DNA of 64,000 bases from Synanceia verrucosa. Taxonomy: Eukaryota > Chordata > Actinopteri > Perciformes > Synanceiidae. Every line of letters begins with the position of its first letter. Positions within the stretch are counted from its first letter, which is position 1. Below the pieces are notes generated by a model that searched no databases, was not told the origin of the DNA, and was given only the letters and a program-made list of their open reading frames with translations. A program made the translations under genes and the position numbers. Location of the stretch: positions 10,482,835-10,546,834 of the forward strand of contig CM056562.1 in assembly GCA_029721515.1 (NCBI GenBank), in the 5' to 3' direction. Positions 1 to 12,700 of the stretch are shown here, in pieces.

Positions 1-2723
1 TGTGCTGCATTATGTTATCTGAGAGCAAAATGAAGCTGGGTATCCTGGAGTGTGATACTTACATGTGCTGGAACACGTGCTCACACATGTTGTTGCTGCA
101 CATAGAGAAAGGTGACAGGCCGGGTGGCACTGATGTCTGAGCCAAGAATAGGCGGCTGGAGTGTGGTGCTATGTGTGGGATGGTGTGGGAGGGGGACTGT
201 GGGTCTTGTATGAGGCGCTGTTTGAGTTGGTGCCAGTGTGAAATCACAAGGGCTTCCGCCAACAGACAGCAGCAAGAACAGCAAAACAGCCTCAGCTGTT
301 GGCACTTCAAATGAGCCATCAACAGCTTTTAGCATTCCAAGGCCCTTCAGTGCAAGTGTTATCTGAGTTATCTCTATGGGGGTTTTGTATTTATGTATGT
401 ATGTATGCTGTGTTGGGTGCACATGTGTGTGTATAGCACCTACCAGTGAACATATCCCATGTTTTGTGCCAACATAAATCCAAGTCTTTTCTTTGTATCT
501 CAGCTGCAGCGGCTAATTTCCAACTGTCAACCCACAGCCCCCCTCTTTTTTTACCCAGGCTTCTTGAGACTTCATGATTATCTCATAGTGATGTGATTTA
601 TTTATGTTTTTAGAGAGATGAATAGAGGGAACTTTTCCCACCAAACATTTTGGCTCTGGACAAGCAGAGTGGACATGCTGGACTTTAGAAGCCCAGGGAA
701 GAGGAGCTTGGGAGGGGCCTGTTGCATTCTCCATGATAGATCGTGTTGAACACACCCACATTTCTCAGAGTAATAATTACAGATTGAAAATGAGTACATA
801 ATAGGCTCTCTGTGCTTTGAGGAACACAATTTTGTCATTTGATATGATATTTGAGTAAGGATGCTGGCGGTTATTATGCTCTAACCCTAACCCTTACCCC
901 ATGAAGATGCCACTGCACTGCAGGAAACAAACCGAGATAAAAAAAATCTTTTCACCTCAGACTATTGCGATTTCCTTGGTTTAGTGTTGCTTTACCTCAA
1001 GGGGGTATTTATTTTGTAGTCCATAATGGTGTATATATTTGTGTCTATGTGTAGAGTGTAAACTGAGAAGGCCCATTTTACACGGATTTAGTTAGCATGC
1101 CGTTTCAAACTGCCAAAGCACATTACCAGATGTCTAACGTCTACTGTTCGTATCGATACAGCCAAATTGATCTCTCCATGTGAAGCAGAGCTCTGGTGTA
1201 GTTTAGCCTGGTGTTTGAGAGACTTCCTACCAGTCAGAGGGGTTAGAGGAGCCCTGGCAAAGTGGTACCTAGAGTCCATTTTAGCCCATGGCAGAGCTGG
1301 TTTGTTCTTCCTCTCCCTGCACAGGTGCCAGGGCTTAGGGGGAGGGAACACCTGCCAGCCTGTTTCCCCATGGCCACGGCAAGCTGGAGAGGCATTTTCC
1401 CAGGCTCCCCAGATGAATGGTCACTAATAGCCGTGGGAGAGGGCTTTGCGAGTGCTGCACAGTGTACCACTGACTCCTCTTGGCAGCCCTATGAAGGGGG
1501 CTTAAGGCAGCCTGGCCACGGCCATTGTAGGAAAAGCACAAGTGTTGCTGGATAGCTTTACTGTTTGAGAATGTGTTTACGAATGATCATCTCCCTCCCG
1601 ATGAAGAATGTGGAGGATGTGCAGAGACTAAAAGGGAGATGGTGAATTTTTGCAGTGCCCTGTCAATATTTGGCTTTGTTGTGCTCCTCCGCTCTTTGAA
1701 GGCCTACAGTCACTGTCTGAAAACCCACTGTGACACTTTTCTGGAGACGCAGAAGCATTTTTGCAGTGACGGCCTCTATTAACCCACGGCTATTACTATT
1801 TATGTGAGTGGTTGTTATGTGGGGAATGGGCTGTAAATAGAGAGGCATGTATGTGGCAGAGTTACCTGCCCTGTTACTGGGCGTGAGGCAAGCTGGGATT
1901 AAGGCAAGGGGGAAACAGAGACCTGTGACAGGAACAAAGGAATTCCAGGGCCCAGGCTGGAAATGGATCCTGATCAGAGTAGCCACTCCAGCCAGTCGTG
2001 CATCTCTCTCTGCTCGCCCTCCTGCCCCTGGACCCTGCTGGGCAACCCCCTTTCCCCTGGTGCTTTGTGCCGTTGCTGTGGCTGTTTAAATCTTTTCTGT
2101 AAGCCTCCAGCCTTACTCAGCAGCAGCGCATAGGACAGCCTGACTCCAATGTTAACCCCCCTCCTTCCTATTATTGCACACAACACACACACACACACAC
2201 ACACAAAACACGCTTTCACTCTTTTTCTTTGTCCTTTGCATTTGTACCCATTTATCCGCGCTCCCTTCCTCTCTCGCCCTCCATATTTGCTCCTCAGGTT
2301 GGCTCTTCATGTTTCCTCACTTTCTCTCCTGCTTCCCTTCTCCTCAGGGTCAGCTGCAGTCTTGTAAGATGCAACCGCAATCCACACCATAGCTGTCACA
2401 CCACACTTTTTTTCCCCCATATAATTAGGGTCTGAGTCTGAGCACGGATCACATTCATGTGACTGTTCCCATTCACCACAATCTGGTCTGGGAGATGGCA
2501 CACACTCTTGAACTCATGCTAAGTGTTCAGCATGTCCAGAATGCCTTGTTTTCAGAAATTACTCAAAGGTTTTGGAGGATGTTGTTCTTGCCCTCTGCTC
2601 TTTGCTTCACTTTGAGAGAGCAATGGGCCTGTGTCGTGAGCTCTGGGGAGCTCTGTGGTTTTTCTGTGGACAGATGTCATTGTAGTGCTGTGCCAAATGT
2701 GCCTTACGTGGTCAGTAAAGCCC

Positions 2724-3085
2724 TTAAAGGACCAGTGTCGGACAATTTAGAGAATATATTGGCAGAAATTGAGTATAACATTATTAAGTATGTTTTCCCT
2801 TTGATCTACATAAGGATAGAGTGCTCTTCAGAGTCCACCATGTTACACTGCCACATTTCTACACCAAACCCCTGCTCACTCTTTTCTCACCATTCACTCC
2901 CACTGTAAACACACACCCTGCACACTGGCTTTTATCCAAATAACCTACACAACTGTTACAACAGCTCTCTAGTCAATCACATTTTTGCATCAGCCACTGT
3001 AGTTTTCTTACAGAAGAGGCTTTAGTTGGTTGCAATGAGGTGCAACCTCACCTTTAGATACTGTCAGATCCTACTGTCCCTTCAA
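2724..3085. mobile_element. TTAA-type short repeat, degenerate
   Basis: The left end TTAAAGGACCAGTGTCGGA and the right end TCCTACTGTCCCTTCAA are imperfect inverted copies. The resemblance to an abundant fish repeat with ends like TTAAAGGGACAGT is from memory. No open frame belongs to it. Confidence 0.55.
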
Positions 3086-4061
3086 CAAAAGCAATAGACA
3101 TTAATGGCTCAAATCATTTAAATAAAATTAGTTCATAACTTCAGTGAAGTTATCATAGAATATTGAGGCCTCACCCGTCTCTTATCATTTTTTACTGGTA
3201 GCAAAGCCTGCATAGAATTGCCGTGTTGGCCATGGTTCACCTATTGGATTCATAAACACAGGCCAGCAGATTGCAGAGGGCGTGCAGGCAGTGACTTCCA
3301 ATGAGATCTTGATCTGAGATTTAGAAGGCTAGCACAGTGCATAACTCAAGTCCACAAAGTGCTCTGCACAACATTAATCCAAAGGAGCTTCATGCAAAGT
3401 AAGCAGTTTGCATCCTCCTCATTCTGAATGCTCTTTAATATAAACAGTGGCAGCACTTTGAGAGAGTTGTGGCTTCTTGGGCTAATTAAGATATAATGAT
3501 GATTAAATGTGACATTTCATATTGTGACTGCATTTCTTCATCAGATTATGTTTCTGAGAAATATATTTTTTTTTCCCTTCGATAATTGCTCTGTGCTCCA
3601 AAATGCTCCCCACCACTTTAGTCACATGCTGCATTATGGGTTGGCCTGAGCTACCATGCTGCGGCGTATTTTGTAACTGTGATGAAGGGGTCACCCAAAT
3701 GTTAAATTGAACACTCATGTGCAAATATTGTTTCAGGTGGACATTGTGCAGGATGATAAGGCACAGTGCTCTGCTACAGCCGTAGTTACAGTTACACACA
3801 GAGTGATGTCCTTCCAGGAAAGCCCCCACTTACACATGGGTAACTTCCTCAAGCTCTCCTTCACCACTCCACCCCTCTTTTTCGCTCTAAGCCCCAACTC
3901 TCCACCCACACTTGAGGACGAAGGGAGGGGGTCCACATCAAAGCAGAGATGTCAAAAGAGCAGGATTCTCAGGCACTGATGTCTGACTGTCCTGCTGATT
4001 CAACTCCTGTTCATAAAAAGGTGTGCGTGGGAATTGCAGTCCTCCTGACACAAAGTCACTA

Positions 4062-4672
4062 CATTTACACGCACATAGAAACAAGGTTAATGTGAGAAAT
4101 CAGGTTACCGTCGGAAATCGGAGAGTGCCTTTACATGCACTGCAATAACCACGTTACTGTAAAACCAGCGTTTACATGCAGCTGGTGGGTAATCAGGTTT
4201 CTCTCCTTCTCAGTGCCATGTTTTTGAAGCAGTGCTGGCATAATTTAAGTGTATTAATGATATATAATGCAGCCTGAAGCCTTTTTTTTCATTTTTGGTG
4301 GAAACATTTGGACACATGGTCTGATAGGCCACTCATTTTTTCCTTAAAGTCATCTTCCATCTGTGGGAACCATCTTATTTAGACTTATTTATTTCAGTTT
4401 TGATTTAAATAAAGATGCATCACTACATTAAAATGCAAATTTCCTTCCATCCGTTGGTACTGCTGCATGATGATGCATTACTTCATCACTTGTAATTGCA
4501 TCATCATGCACATCTGCACAACACACACATAGCCAAAAAATTGGTTTCCTCTGGCAAAAGTCAAGCTGTGTTAAACTGGTTTCTTTAAAATATTACCCCA
4601 TTGAAAACTGCTTTTTTCATTATGTTTAAAAACAGATCAGAGTAACCAGGTAGCATGAGTGTATGTAAATGC
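4062..4672. mobile_element. inverted-repeat DNA element with TTTACATGCA motifs
   Basis: Ends CATTTACACGCAC and its inverted counterpart GTATGTAAATGCAC, with repeated TTTACATGCA and GGTTAC motifs inside. This is typical of short non-autonomous fish DNA transposons. Limits are approximate and the superfamily unknown. Confidence 0.5.
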
Positions 4673-6111
4673 ACCGAGAGAGGACACTCACTGAAGTAAA
4701 GGTGCTGGAGTCACTGTGGTCAGGCTAATTCAGGACCAGGACCTGGCCAGGAACTCCAGAAAATCCTCCATATCAAAGCAGAAATTCTAATGAATTTCCT
4801 GCAGGAGTCACAACAGTATGGCCTGCCAGGAATGCGGACGTGAGAAGAAGTAGGCTATGTTTTCTATGGCTGTTTTAATGATCTTCTCAGGATATAAGTG
4901 AAGTTAATGAAGTCTGTTCCTTGGGGATTGACCTTTGACCCCAGGCTGAATGCTTCTCATCCATGTCTGTTCCATTTTACAGTCCGAGTCACTCTGGATG
5001 CCTTTTGGTTTGTTGACTTTTCTTTCCTCTCATTGTTTTCCCAGGAAGCGGTGAAAGCTGCAGGGATGTATGTGCGTGTATGTGTGTCGAAAGAACAGTA
5101 TTCAAGCAGCCTTGGTACTGGCCCTGTGGAGTCTGTGTCTTTTTTCTGCAGTTGTCCTGTGGTATATTACAAGATGGCATAAGTGTCTCCATTCAAGCGG
5201 TTACATTATTATCTACCACATTTCTGAAAACATGGCATTCTGGCTTGTTTACAGTTTGACCTGCCATGATATTGTTGTGCATCAGGTTTCAAAACCATTA
5301 AGCAAGGTTACCCTTCTCTTGCAGGAAGTACATATGAAACACTTTTAAAGTTTCTACTCTGCAGATTTGGGTATTGCACCACTGTGGGCCACAGTTGCCA
5401 CAAAAAGGGGCCACTGATTCCCAGAGGAGACTCGAGCAAACTGTTTGTGAGAGAGAAACATGAATGTAAGCTTAGCACGAGAGAACCCAGGCAAAGAGCC
5501 AAGAACAACTCTGCGCTGTGCAGGACGTTATAAAGTTGGAGCAACAGCTGATGGCTCGGGCCATGGCGTTGCACTGGTTCCCAACTCTGTGACCAGACGT
5601 CCCTGTCAAATTTGTCCTGGGAATTGGCAAGCTCAGGCCACCAGGGAAAGCAATGAGAATAGTTGTAGAGCTAGACATGAGGCGAAAGAGTCTAATGGAC
5701 AAAATCAAAAGCTTCTGAAAACACAGAAAGCCATGAATGTGCTATGAAAGACGCTTCCCTCCCGGACCCAGAATGGGCAGAGAAAACAGAACAGAGATGC
5801 AGATATGCATTCCTCTCTGGGTAGACATCCAGAATGAGTGATAGATGACCACTGCTTTGTTATTTATAAAATAATAGAATATATGAGAATTTTCCATGAA
5901 AGGAATGCTGCTAATGTTAACTGCACAGATGCTCAACATACCATAGTGTGAGTCAATGCGATTTCCCATTGGGAGTAATTAAGCACTCTGTTTAAAGCTT
6001 GGTGGCCTCTCCAGTCTTACTACAATCACTATATATGTACACCAAGCATTAAAGAGACAGACATTTTGCTGACTTCACTCCAACATTTGTTTCTGTTGCT
6101 GAAGAGCTGAC

Positions 6112-6240
6112 TCATGGTGCTTTTCCACTACACAGTAACGGCACGGCACGGTATGGCCCAGTTTTGTTGCTTTTCCATGACAACTGAGTACCTCCTCGGC
6201 GTGGGCGGGGTCGTCTGTGGAAAAGCGCTATAATGCAGTA
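6112..6240. repeat. fragment of an interspersed repeat
   Basis: Contains GGTGCTTTTCCACTACAC, GGCACGGCACGG and GGGCGGGGTCGTC, which resemble an abundant fish repeat, recognised from memory. Truncated on both sides. Confidence 0.4.
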
Positions 6241-6654
6241 TTCACACCAGAGCAGCGAGGAAGAGGCCTGTGGCAAGCTGCCTGTCTATGGACGGCTGAA
6301 TGTTAACATGCACAAATTAAAGCTGAAAGTTAGCACTAGCCACTATTCTCTTGCAATGTGATGTGATGTAGAACAGAGCCAGAGATAACATAGCAAAATT
6401 GCCATCATTGTCATTATACGTACAGCCTGTGCTGCATTTATCAAATTACAGTTCACCTAAAGCTGTCTCAAGGCCCCTCTATTACATGGCCCAACGGAGA
6501 AACAAACACTGACCTATAAGTCTCCCTTTTATTGTGCAGATTAGAGATTTCCCTTTGGTCTATTTTATCAGTATATTTATTCTATGCTCACAGACAGTGT
6601 CTGAAAATGAAGTGTTCACTGCCTGTGACTGTAGCAGGCAAGAAATTTGTGAAA

Positions 6655-6975
6655 TATCCATCCATCCATTTTCTACCGCTTATCCTCATAGGGTCACGGG
6701 GGGGCTGGAGCCTATCCCAGCTGTCTTATGGCGGAAGGCACCCTGGACAAGTCTCCAGTTCATCACAGGACACATAGAGACAGACAACCACTCACACTCA
6801 CACTCACACCTACGGACAATTTAAATTAGCCAATTAACCTAATCCCCATGCATGTTTTTGGATGGTGGGAGGAAGCCGGAGTACCCGGAGAGAACCCACA
6901 CAGACACGGGGAGAACATGCAAACTCCACACAGAAAGGCCCCGGGCCGGGAATCAAACCCGGTACCTTTTCGCTG
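6655..6975. repeat. teleost interspersed repeat, probably a LINE 3' fragment
   Basis: Begins with (ATCC)n then ATTTTCTACCGCTTATCC and later GAGAACATGCAAACTCCACA. This is one of the commonest dispersed repeats in fish genomes; its assignment to RTE/Expander-type LINEs is from memory. About 320 bases with no reverse transcriptase coding part. Confidence 0.65.
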
Positions 6976-8964
6976 TGAGATCATGATCACATTTTTGCCC
7001 AATGCTCAACAGGCAACATTACTAGTTGTGGCATTATCAAGGCCAAAATAGGGTGTATCCCCTTTTCTTTTACACTGTCTAACATGAACTTTGCTGGAGG
7101 CTAAATTTCTGAAGATCAGACACATTCCCATAGGTGCTAAACTGCCAAGTATTACAGACTGTCTCCAGGTACCAATTTTACCCTATTATCTTCAAAAATA
7201 TCAATGGTAATTGCCCAGTATCACAGTAACAAACAACTATTACTATATTTTAAATCTGTTGAATCACTTTTTTCCATTATAATTTGACTTAATGATTAAT
7301 TGTCATTGAAAAGTGTCTTCCTTGTTTTGACAGACTGAGCTTGGTTTGATTTGGCTTCTTGTATGGTTTTGCAAGTATGACTTTGTGTTTGCTAGGTATG
7401 ACCCTGGTTGATAATTCAGCTACCAACATAAATAAAAAGAAAGCCATGGCCATTAATCACTGGCTAGTGGACTTAAGTGTATACTTGTGGCAGTTTTGCG
7501 ACACACCATGTCTGTAATTGCATGTAATTATCCAAAGAATTACAAGATGGCCTCTTTTTGCGGAAGTGCTTTCAAGTTGGTACTGAGCTGACATCAACCA
7601 ACAGAGAAAGGGGAATGATCACTAAGGTTACCTCACTGCTTTGTGTTGTATAATGCACTACCTTGGACATATTTGTCCTTGTTGTAGATCAACTTTTAAA
7701 GGACTTGACAGTTTGATTGATTAGTGACTGTCAGTGTTGTCGCCAACCTCAACCTGTTGAAAACCTCCCCACTTCTGAAATGCCAGCTTTCCAGAGGTGA
7801 AGGCAGCCTAGTTTTTTTTTTTCATAATTGGGTGAATATTTGACATTATCCAGGGAGGTCTCAGTTGACTGAAAAATGGCACAATTTTCTATGGAAAACA
7901 AATCAACATGTAGGCCTAATTGATGTTAAAATAGCCTACTAAGATCTCTATAGTCAGCAGTTAATGATGTGTTCACACTGCAACAGCAATATGAGAATAC
8001 CAAATAATAAAAATAGACAATAGAGATACAGGTAAAGCAAAGCAGGGTTTTACAGTCACCAAGAAGATGCCAAAGGGTGAATCGGCTCAGTCAGTCTCCC
8101 AGAACTGTTGTCCTGTTTCCAAAGTTTACTAACTGGATAGCTTGTTAGCTAGGCCCTTGCTTTCAACAAATTCCTACCAGATTAGACAACAGGCCTCTGT
8201 TTCTGCCCAGTGCACTTACACAGTATGACAAACATCCCATGACAAATAAAGCATTTATGCTTTCTACAAACTGGGAGGTCGGTTGAATTAAAACAGAAGA
8301 AACAATTTCTCACTCCATGGATGAGTTAGCTATTTGCTATAGTGTAATGGCCCTTGTGCTGAGCAGAAGATTATGATTAGCAGGAAATCAATAGCATCTA
8401 TTTTAAGCATTTAGAGCCATATAGAGCTAACACTACAATCATGTCTTGTTGTATTTAAAAAGAGCTGCTTTATTTCTGCAAGGCCTGCAATCACTACAGA
8501 GGCCCAGCCACTGAAGTAGTGCCTCATCATGAGCTGATCCCATCATATGACGGGCTTTATGTTGGATTAAGAGTAGTTTCATTTGGGGTGGCAAATGCCA
8601 GAAGCCTCATGATACAATAATATTGCGTTACTTAAGTCACAATACAATCTTATCGTGATTATTTTGCTATATGTTGAGTATTGCAAAATGACATATAATT
8701 TATTACCCCCTTTCAACTGTAAATTATACCATTTGTCAACACTTAAGATACAGTTTTCACTTTGTTAATTTCAGAGATTTCATTCACATATCTTTAGTTA
8801 TTTTGCATTCTTCCCAACAAGTAATCATGACATGGTTGGTTGATTCCTTAGGTTTTTTTTACTTTCATATGATACCATAGAAAAAAATAGAATACCATAC
8901 CATTATCTTCATTCTAGCTTTAAGACAGAGCCTGCTACAGAATAGTGCCAGGCTCGCTGAATTA

Positions 8965-9416
8965 TTAACTCACTGAGTGCCATTGACGTATTTTGACATC
9001 TTTTAAAATCCGATGCTTGAGTATCATTGACACAATATGTCAAAGTGGTTTTTCGGCAGCAGGTCACCAATCGCAGTCTCCAGCAGCCTGTAAGTAATAT
9101 TGGGGCTTCTGGGAGATGTAGTCAGAGCATAAAGAGATGGTATACACCACAGAGATCAAATCAGGAAGTGGAGACAATCTTGATTAGAGAGCAAAATGGA
9201 CAATTCTGGACAAAAATTGTGATTTTGGTGAAACAACAAAAAAAAAACAAGAATGGAACAAGGTAAAAACAAATGTTTTTGAAATACATGAAATAGAGAA
9301 TCTATTCTTTCATTTGCACTATTCAGTGTTTTCAGAGAGAGAAATATGACTCCAATGGGCAAAAAAAGCACAATGCACTTTCTGTTTTATAAAACGACTG
9401 CCACTCAATGAGTTGA
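8965..9416 (+). mobile_element. TTAA-type short inverted-repeat element, copy 1
   Basis: Starts TTAACTCACTGAGTGCCATT and ends CACTCAATGAGTTGA. The ends are inverted copies of each other, and the right TTAA has changed to TTGA. Internal sequence matches the copies at 12.35 kb and 43.6 kb. It has no transposase, so it is non-autonomous. TTAA targets and CTTTG-like ends suggest the piggyBac superfamily. Confidence 0.75.
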
Positions 9417-9637
9417 GAGGTTTACTGTTTATATCATAAAAGATCAGTACTTGAAGTCTGTGTATTAATGCAATATTGCCACTCAAAATATTGCAAAACT
9501 ATGCTGATATATTGATTTTCCTCCACCACTAATTTGAATAGTGTCCTTTGATTAACACATCTACAAGCCTTGGAAATGGTGTCATGTACAATTACTATAA
9601 TACATTATATACATACATGTTTGTTTTTTTCTCACAG

Positions 9638-9715
9638 GGAAAAACTTCAACCTGGTTGCCAATTTTCTGAAGCGTCACTTCAACCTCAGATGTATTGTCA
9701 AGCAGCTCTGTGGGG
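9638..9715 (+). CDS. slx4ip: slx4ip internal exon, FLKR motif
   Basis: Encodes GKNFNLVANFLKRHFNLRCI and VKQLCG. The acceptor TTCTCACAG and donor GTATGT bound 78 bases, phase 1 in and phase 1 out. It matches human SLX4IP residues around 80-104 at the motif FLKR..LRCI. Confidence 0.88.
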
Positions 9716-12700
9716 GTATGTAACCTCCATGTTTTCAAAGAATCCATCCCCAGTGAAATGGATCAGAAATAGACATCAAAATAGGTCATACTCAACTAAA
9801 TTTCCCACAGAAAGAGCAAGTCATCTGTGGTCTGCATGTTGATTTTTCTCCCCCTCACTTGTTTTTATGTCCTGTCCCTACCTGCTCAGGGTGTTGTTGA
9901 GAACAGGCAGCCATTAAGTGGTTCCCTTGAGAGGCTACTGAGAGTGGGAGAGAGAGAGACAGATTGGAGGGCTGTCTATGGAGGGCAGTAAGAATCTCCA
10001 TGGCCCATCTAGTGCATGTGACCCTTGGCCACCTTTTCATGGGACCAACATGGCTCTCTTCCTGTCAGTAAAGTTAATATCTGTTCCCTAGGGGCTTGGA
10101 TGTTAAGGTAGCACTGACCTGCTGCAGACCGAGATGACGGCTTCTCTCAGCAGGTCCATTACACATCAAATTAGATCCAGTCTCCAGGGGTCAAAGGTTG
10201 TGTAATTCGGTCCACTGAGTTAGCTGTACATAGTGGTAAGGCCATGTAAATAATTCCAATCAGCTATGAAACAGAAATTCTAATTGACTCATAATAAATC
10301 ATGTTAGAAAGTCAGAAGTCTAAAAAACAGTGGAACTTCTTAATGCAGTGGTATTTCCTGTTTGAGTTACTTTAATATCTCTCAGTGACACAAACAAACA
10401 ACATAATGACATTTTTTTGTTCGGTAGAACAACCATAACGTTAAGGTGTTGGTGTTGTTCAACATCAATGAATTCATCTTTAAAGGCCAGATTACATGGT
10501 AGCAAGTAGTTGTTGAGCAATCAGTTGAAGCCCAAATCTTCCCACCAGCATAGACATATGTAGTCATCCTCATTACTTCCTCCACACAAGGTGTGTGTAC
10601 ACGAATGCAAGTGTGTTTTATATGCAATGTCTGGCCTGCTTAACCAAAGTGTGTGTAGTCTTGGCTGTGTTTATAAACCACTGATCCACAAGTGAAGCAA
10701 AACCAATGTATTCAAAAATGGCCACTGAGGAGGAATATGATCTTTTACGGACTAAATTACCCACAGCTGTAAACCCTTTGAACAGGGGGTGGTAAGCTGA
10801 GTGGATCAAGAATGCTAAAGATGAAGAATCCTGGAGTATGTTGTCATCCTCCAGCTATGCATTCTTGCTTCTCATCTGTATTTTTTCTTTTTTTTTTTAT
10901 TATGCATTTTCATGTTTTTTTTCCCCCACTTCCTGCTGTACAAAGTCCTATGAGGCTTTGTAAAATAGGCCATAAGTCAGATATTGGCCGTCCAGTTGAG
11001 ACATGTTGAAGTCAGTTAATCTGGAGTTCTTAGGCACAATCAGATTTACTATCTTGATACAATGTATGTAATAGTATTGTTGTTGTAAATGACCTCTGCC
11101 TTCAGAGCAGATTAAACAGTCCTATTATTCCCAAGAGCCATTGCAAACATAAAATATTCCAATTTTCATGCTGTTTACGCGGCTCATAAAGCTCAGCAGT
11201 TAACTGTAAACTGCCATTTTCCCCTTGGTCTGGGGGATAGTAAATACTGTTTTAGCTGTAAAGCCAAAGCTCCACGTTCACCACATTTCCGTCTGTCTGA
11301 TGTTGACTCATAATTAGAGGTGAGCCCACGTTATTAACTAGCAAGGTCTGTGTTGCTTCTTCCTGCTTTCAGATTTGCGTGTGTTTCCTGAACGCTATGT
11401 TGTGTGTGTGAGCTGTCCAGAGGATGCCTCGGCGCACCATGGAAACCCGAGCCTGGCCGCGGTGAGTGCTGTTTATACTCCACTGTTTCCTCTTCCAGTC
11501 GCCTGGCAAAAAGTACTGCATGGGTCTGTGTGTTATTATGGGGATGTGTTGCCAAATTGTGCTCTCACTGTATATATGCTGATTCTTGTTACGCTGGGTG
11601 GGGGGGTGGGTGGGCTCTGATTCAATGAGGATGGCAGTGGGTTGGATGGAGTGGGGTGGAGTCTAAAGGTGCAGAGTCACTCAACTCAAATGGTCTGGCA
11701 AAATGCTGTAAACCTCAACATTGACGAGCAGTCAAAAATGTAGCCAAAACTAAATTAGTACGTTAGCTGTTGGGACAGTGTTGCTACTTCTACCATTCAA
11801 CTTTAATCCAAGCGCACTGCCATCAATGTTAACATTTACAGGAGGGATTGCAAGGTGAGGAAATGTTCCCAGTGGTTCATGAAGTTGTGTCAACACTGGT
11901 GTTACCAATTACACCAAACATGTCACTAGAAAGGATGAAGGTCAGTCTATGGAGAATGAAGAAGTAGTGAGGGAAATTTCAATTTGTACTCTTAGTATTT
12001 TTTCAGTTGCACATTACACATAGGTTACACACATGCATGCAGCTACCAGTCCACTCTTCAGACTTGGTCCCACCTGGACTTGAACCGACAACCCTCCCAG
12101 CCCAAGTTACTACAGACTGAGCTAGTGCCGCGGATGCTTGCTTTCTTTAACGTTGGATGGCTGCGTGTCTGGCCTCTCCAGTCAAGGTTTTGCTGCAAGG
12201 CTACAGGTTTCTACCCGGCTAAACTAAAATGATGGTGGGCAAGTATTGTGATCGTAGGTGTCCAAACACCGTGTGACACAGACTACTGCGAATCATCAGA
12301 ACTTGTCAAGACTCATCAGATACTGTATGAAAATCTGTATTTTCTCCTTTAACTCTTTGAGCGCCAAAGATATTTTTACATCTTTTAAAATACAACACTT
12401 GAGTGCCATAGACGTATATATGTCTTTTGTTTTTTTGGCAGCTGGCACAAGAGGGCACTTTCACACAGCCTGTGAGTAATTTTGGGACCTCTGGGATTTG
12501 TAGTCCGAGCATTAAGAGACAGTATATGCCACAGAGATCAAAGTAGGAAGTGGAGATGATTGCAAGAGCAAAACAAACGGACAAAAAGTGGTGATTTTGA
12601 TGAAACTTGCCTCTACTCTCCTCCAGACAAAACAAGAATGGAACAAGGTAAAAATAATGATGAAATGGAGAATCTCTTCTTTCATTTGAGCTATACTAGC

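Larger units (their letters stand above)
1..9637. other. slx4ip intron or upstream DNA, no recognised exon
   Basis: No exon encoding the expected SLX4IP N-terminus (VLVDLHILPQG-like, FSEQ-like) could be recognised on the plus strand. The stretch contains the repeats listed separately near 2.7, 4.1, 6.1, 6.65 and 9.0 kb and a short CA run at about 2181-2206. The open frames here look random. Confidence 0.5.

Noticed and set aside
2459..2908. 149-codon open frame on plus
   Set aside because: Its second half runs into the TTAA-type repeat at 2724 and its first half resembles nothing known.
3736..3980. possible slx4ip exon starting VDIVQDD after TTTCAG
   Set aside because: Similarity to the VDLHIL motif is limited to two residues and the following residues do not match.
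5042..5085. possible slx4ip exon starting EAVKAAG after a TTTTCCCAG acceptor
   Set aside because: The encoded peptide does not resemble the SLX4IP N-terminus, and no donor in a fitting phase was seen.
12063..12131. functional tRNA gene on minus
   Set aside because: Box A and box B-like motifs are present, but the arms do not pair well. The block is better explained as a SINE head.
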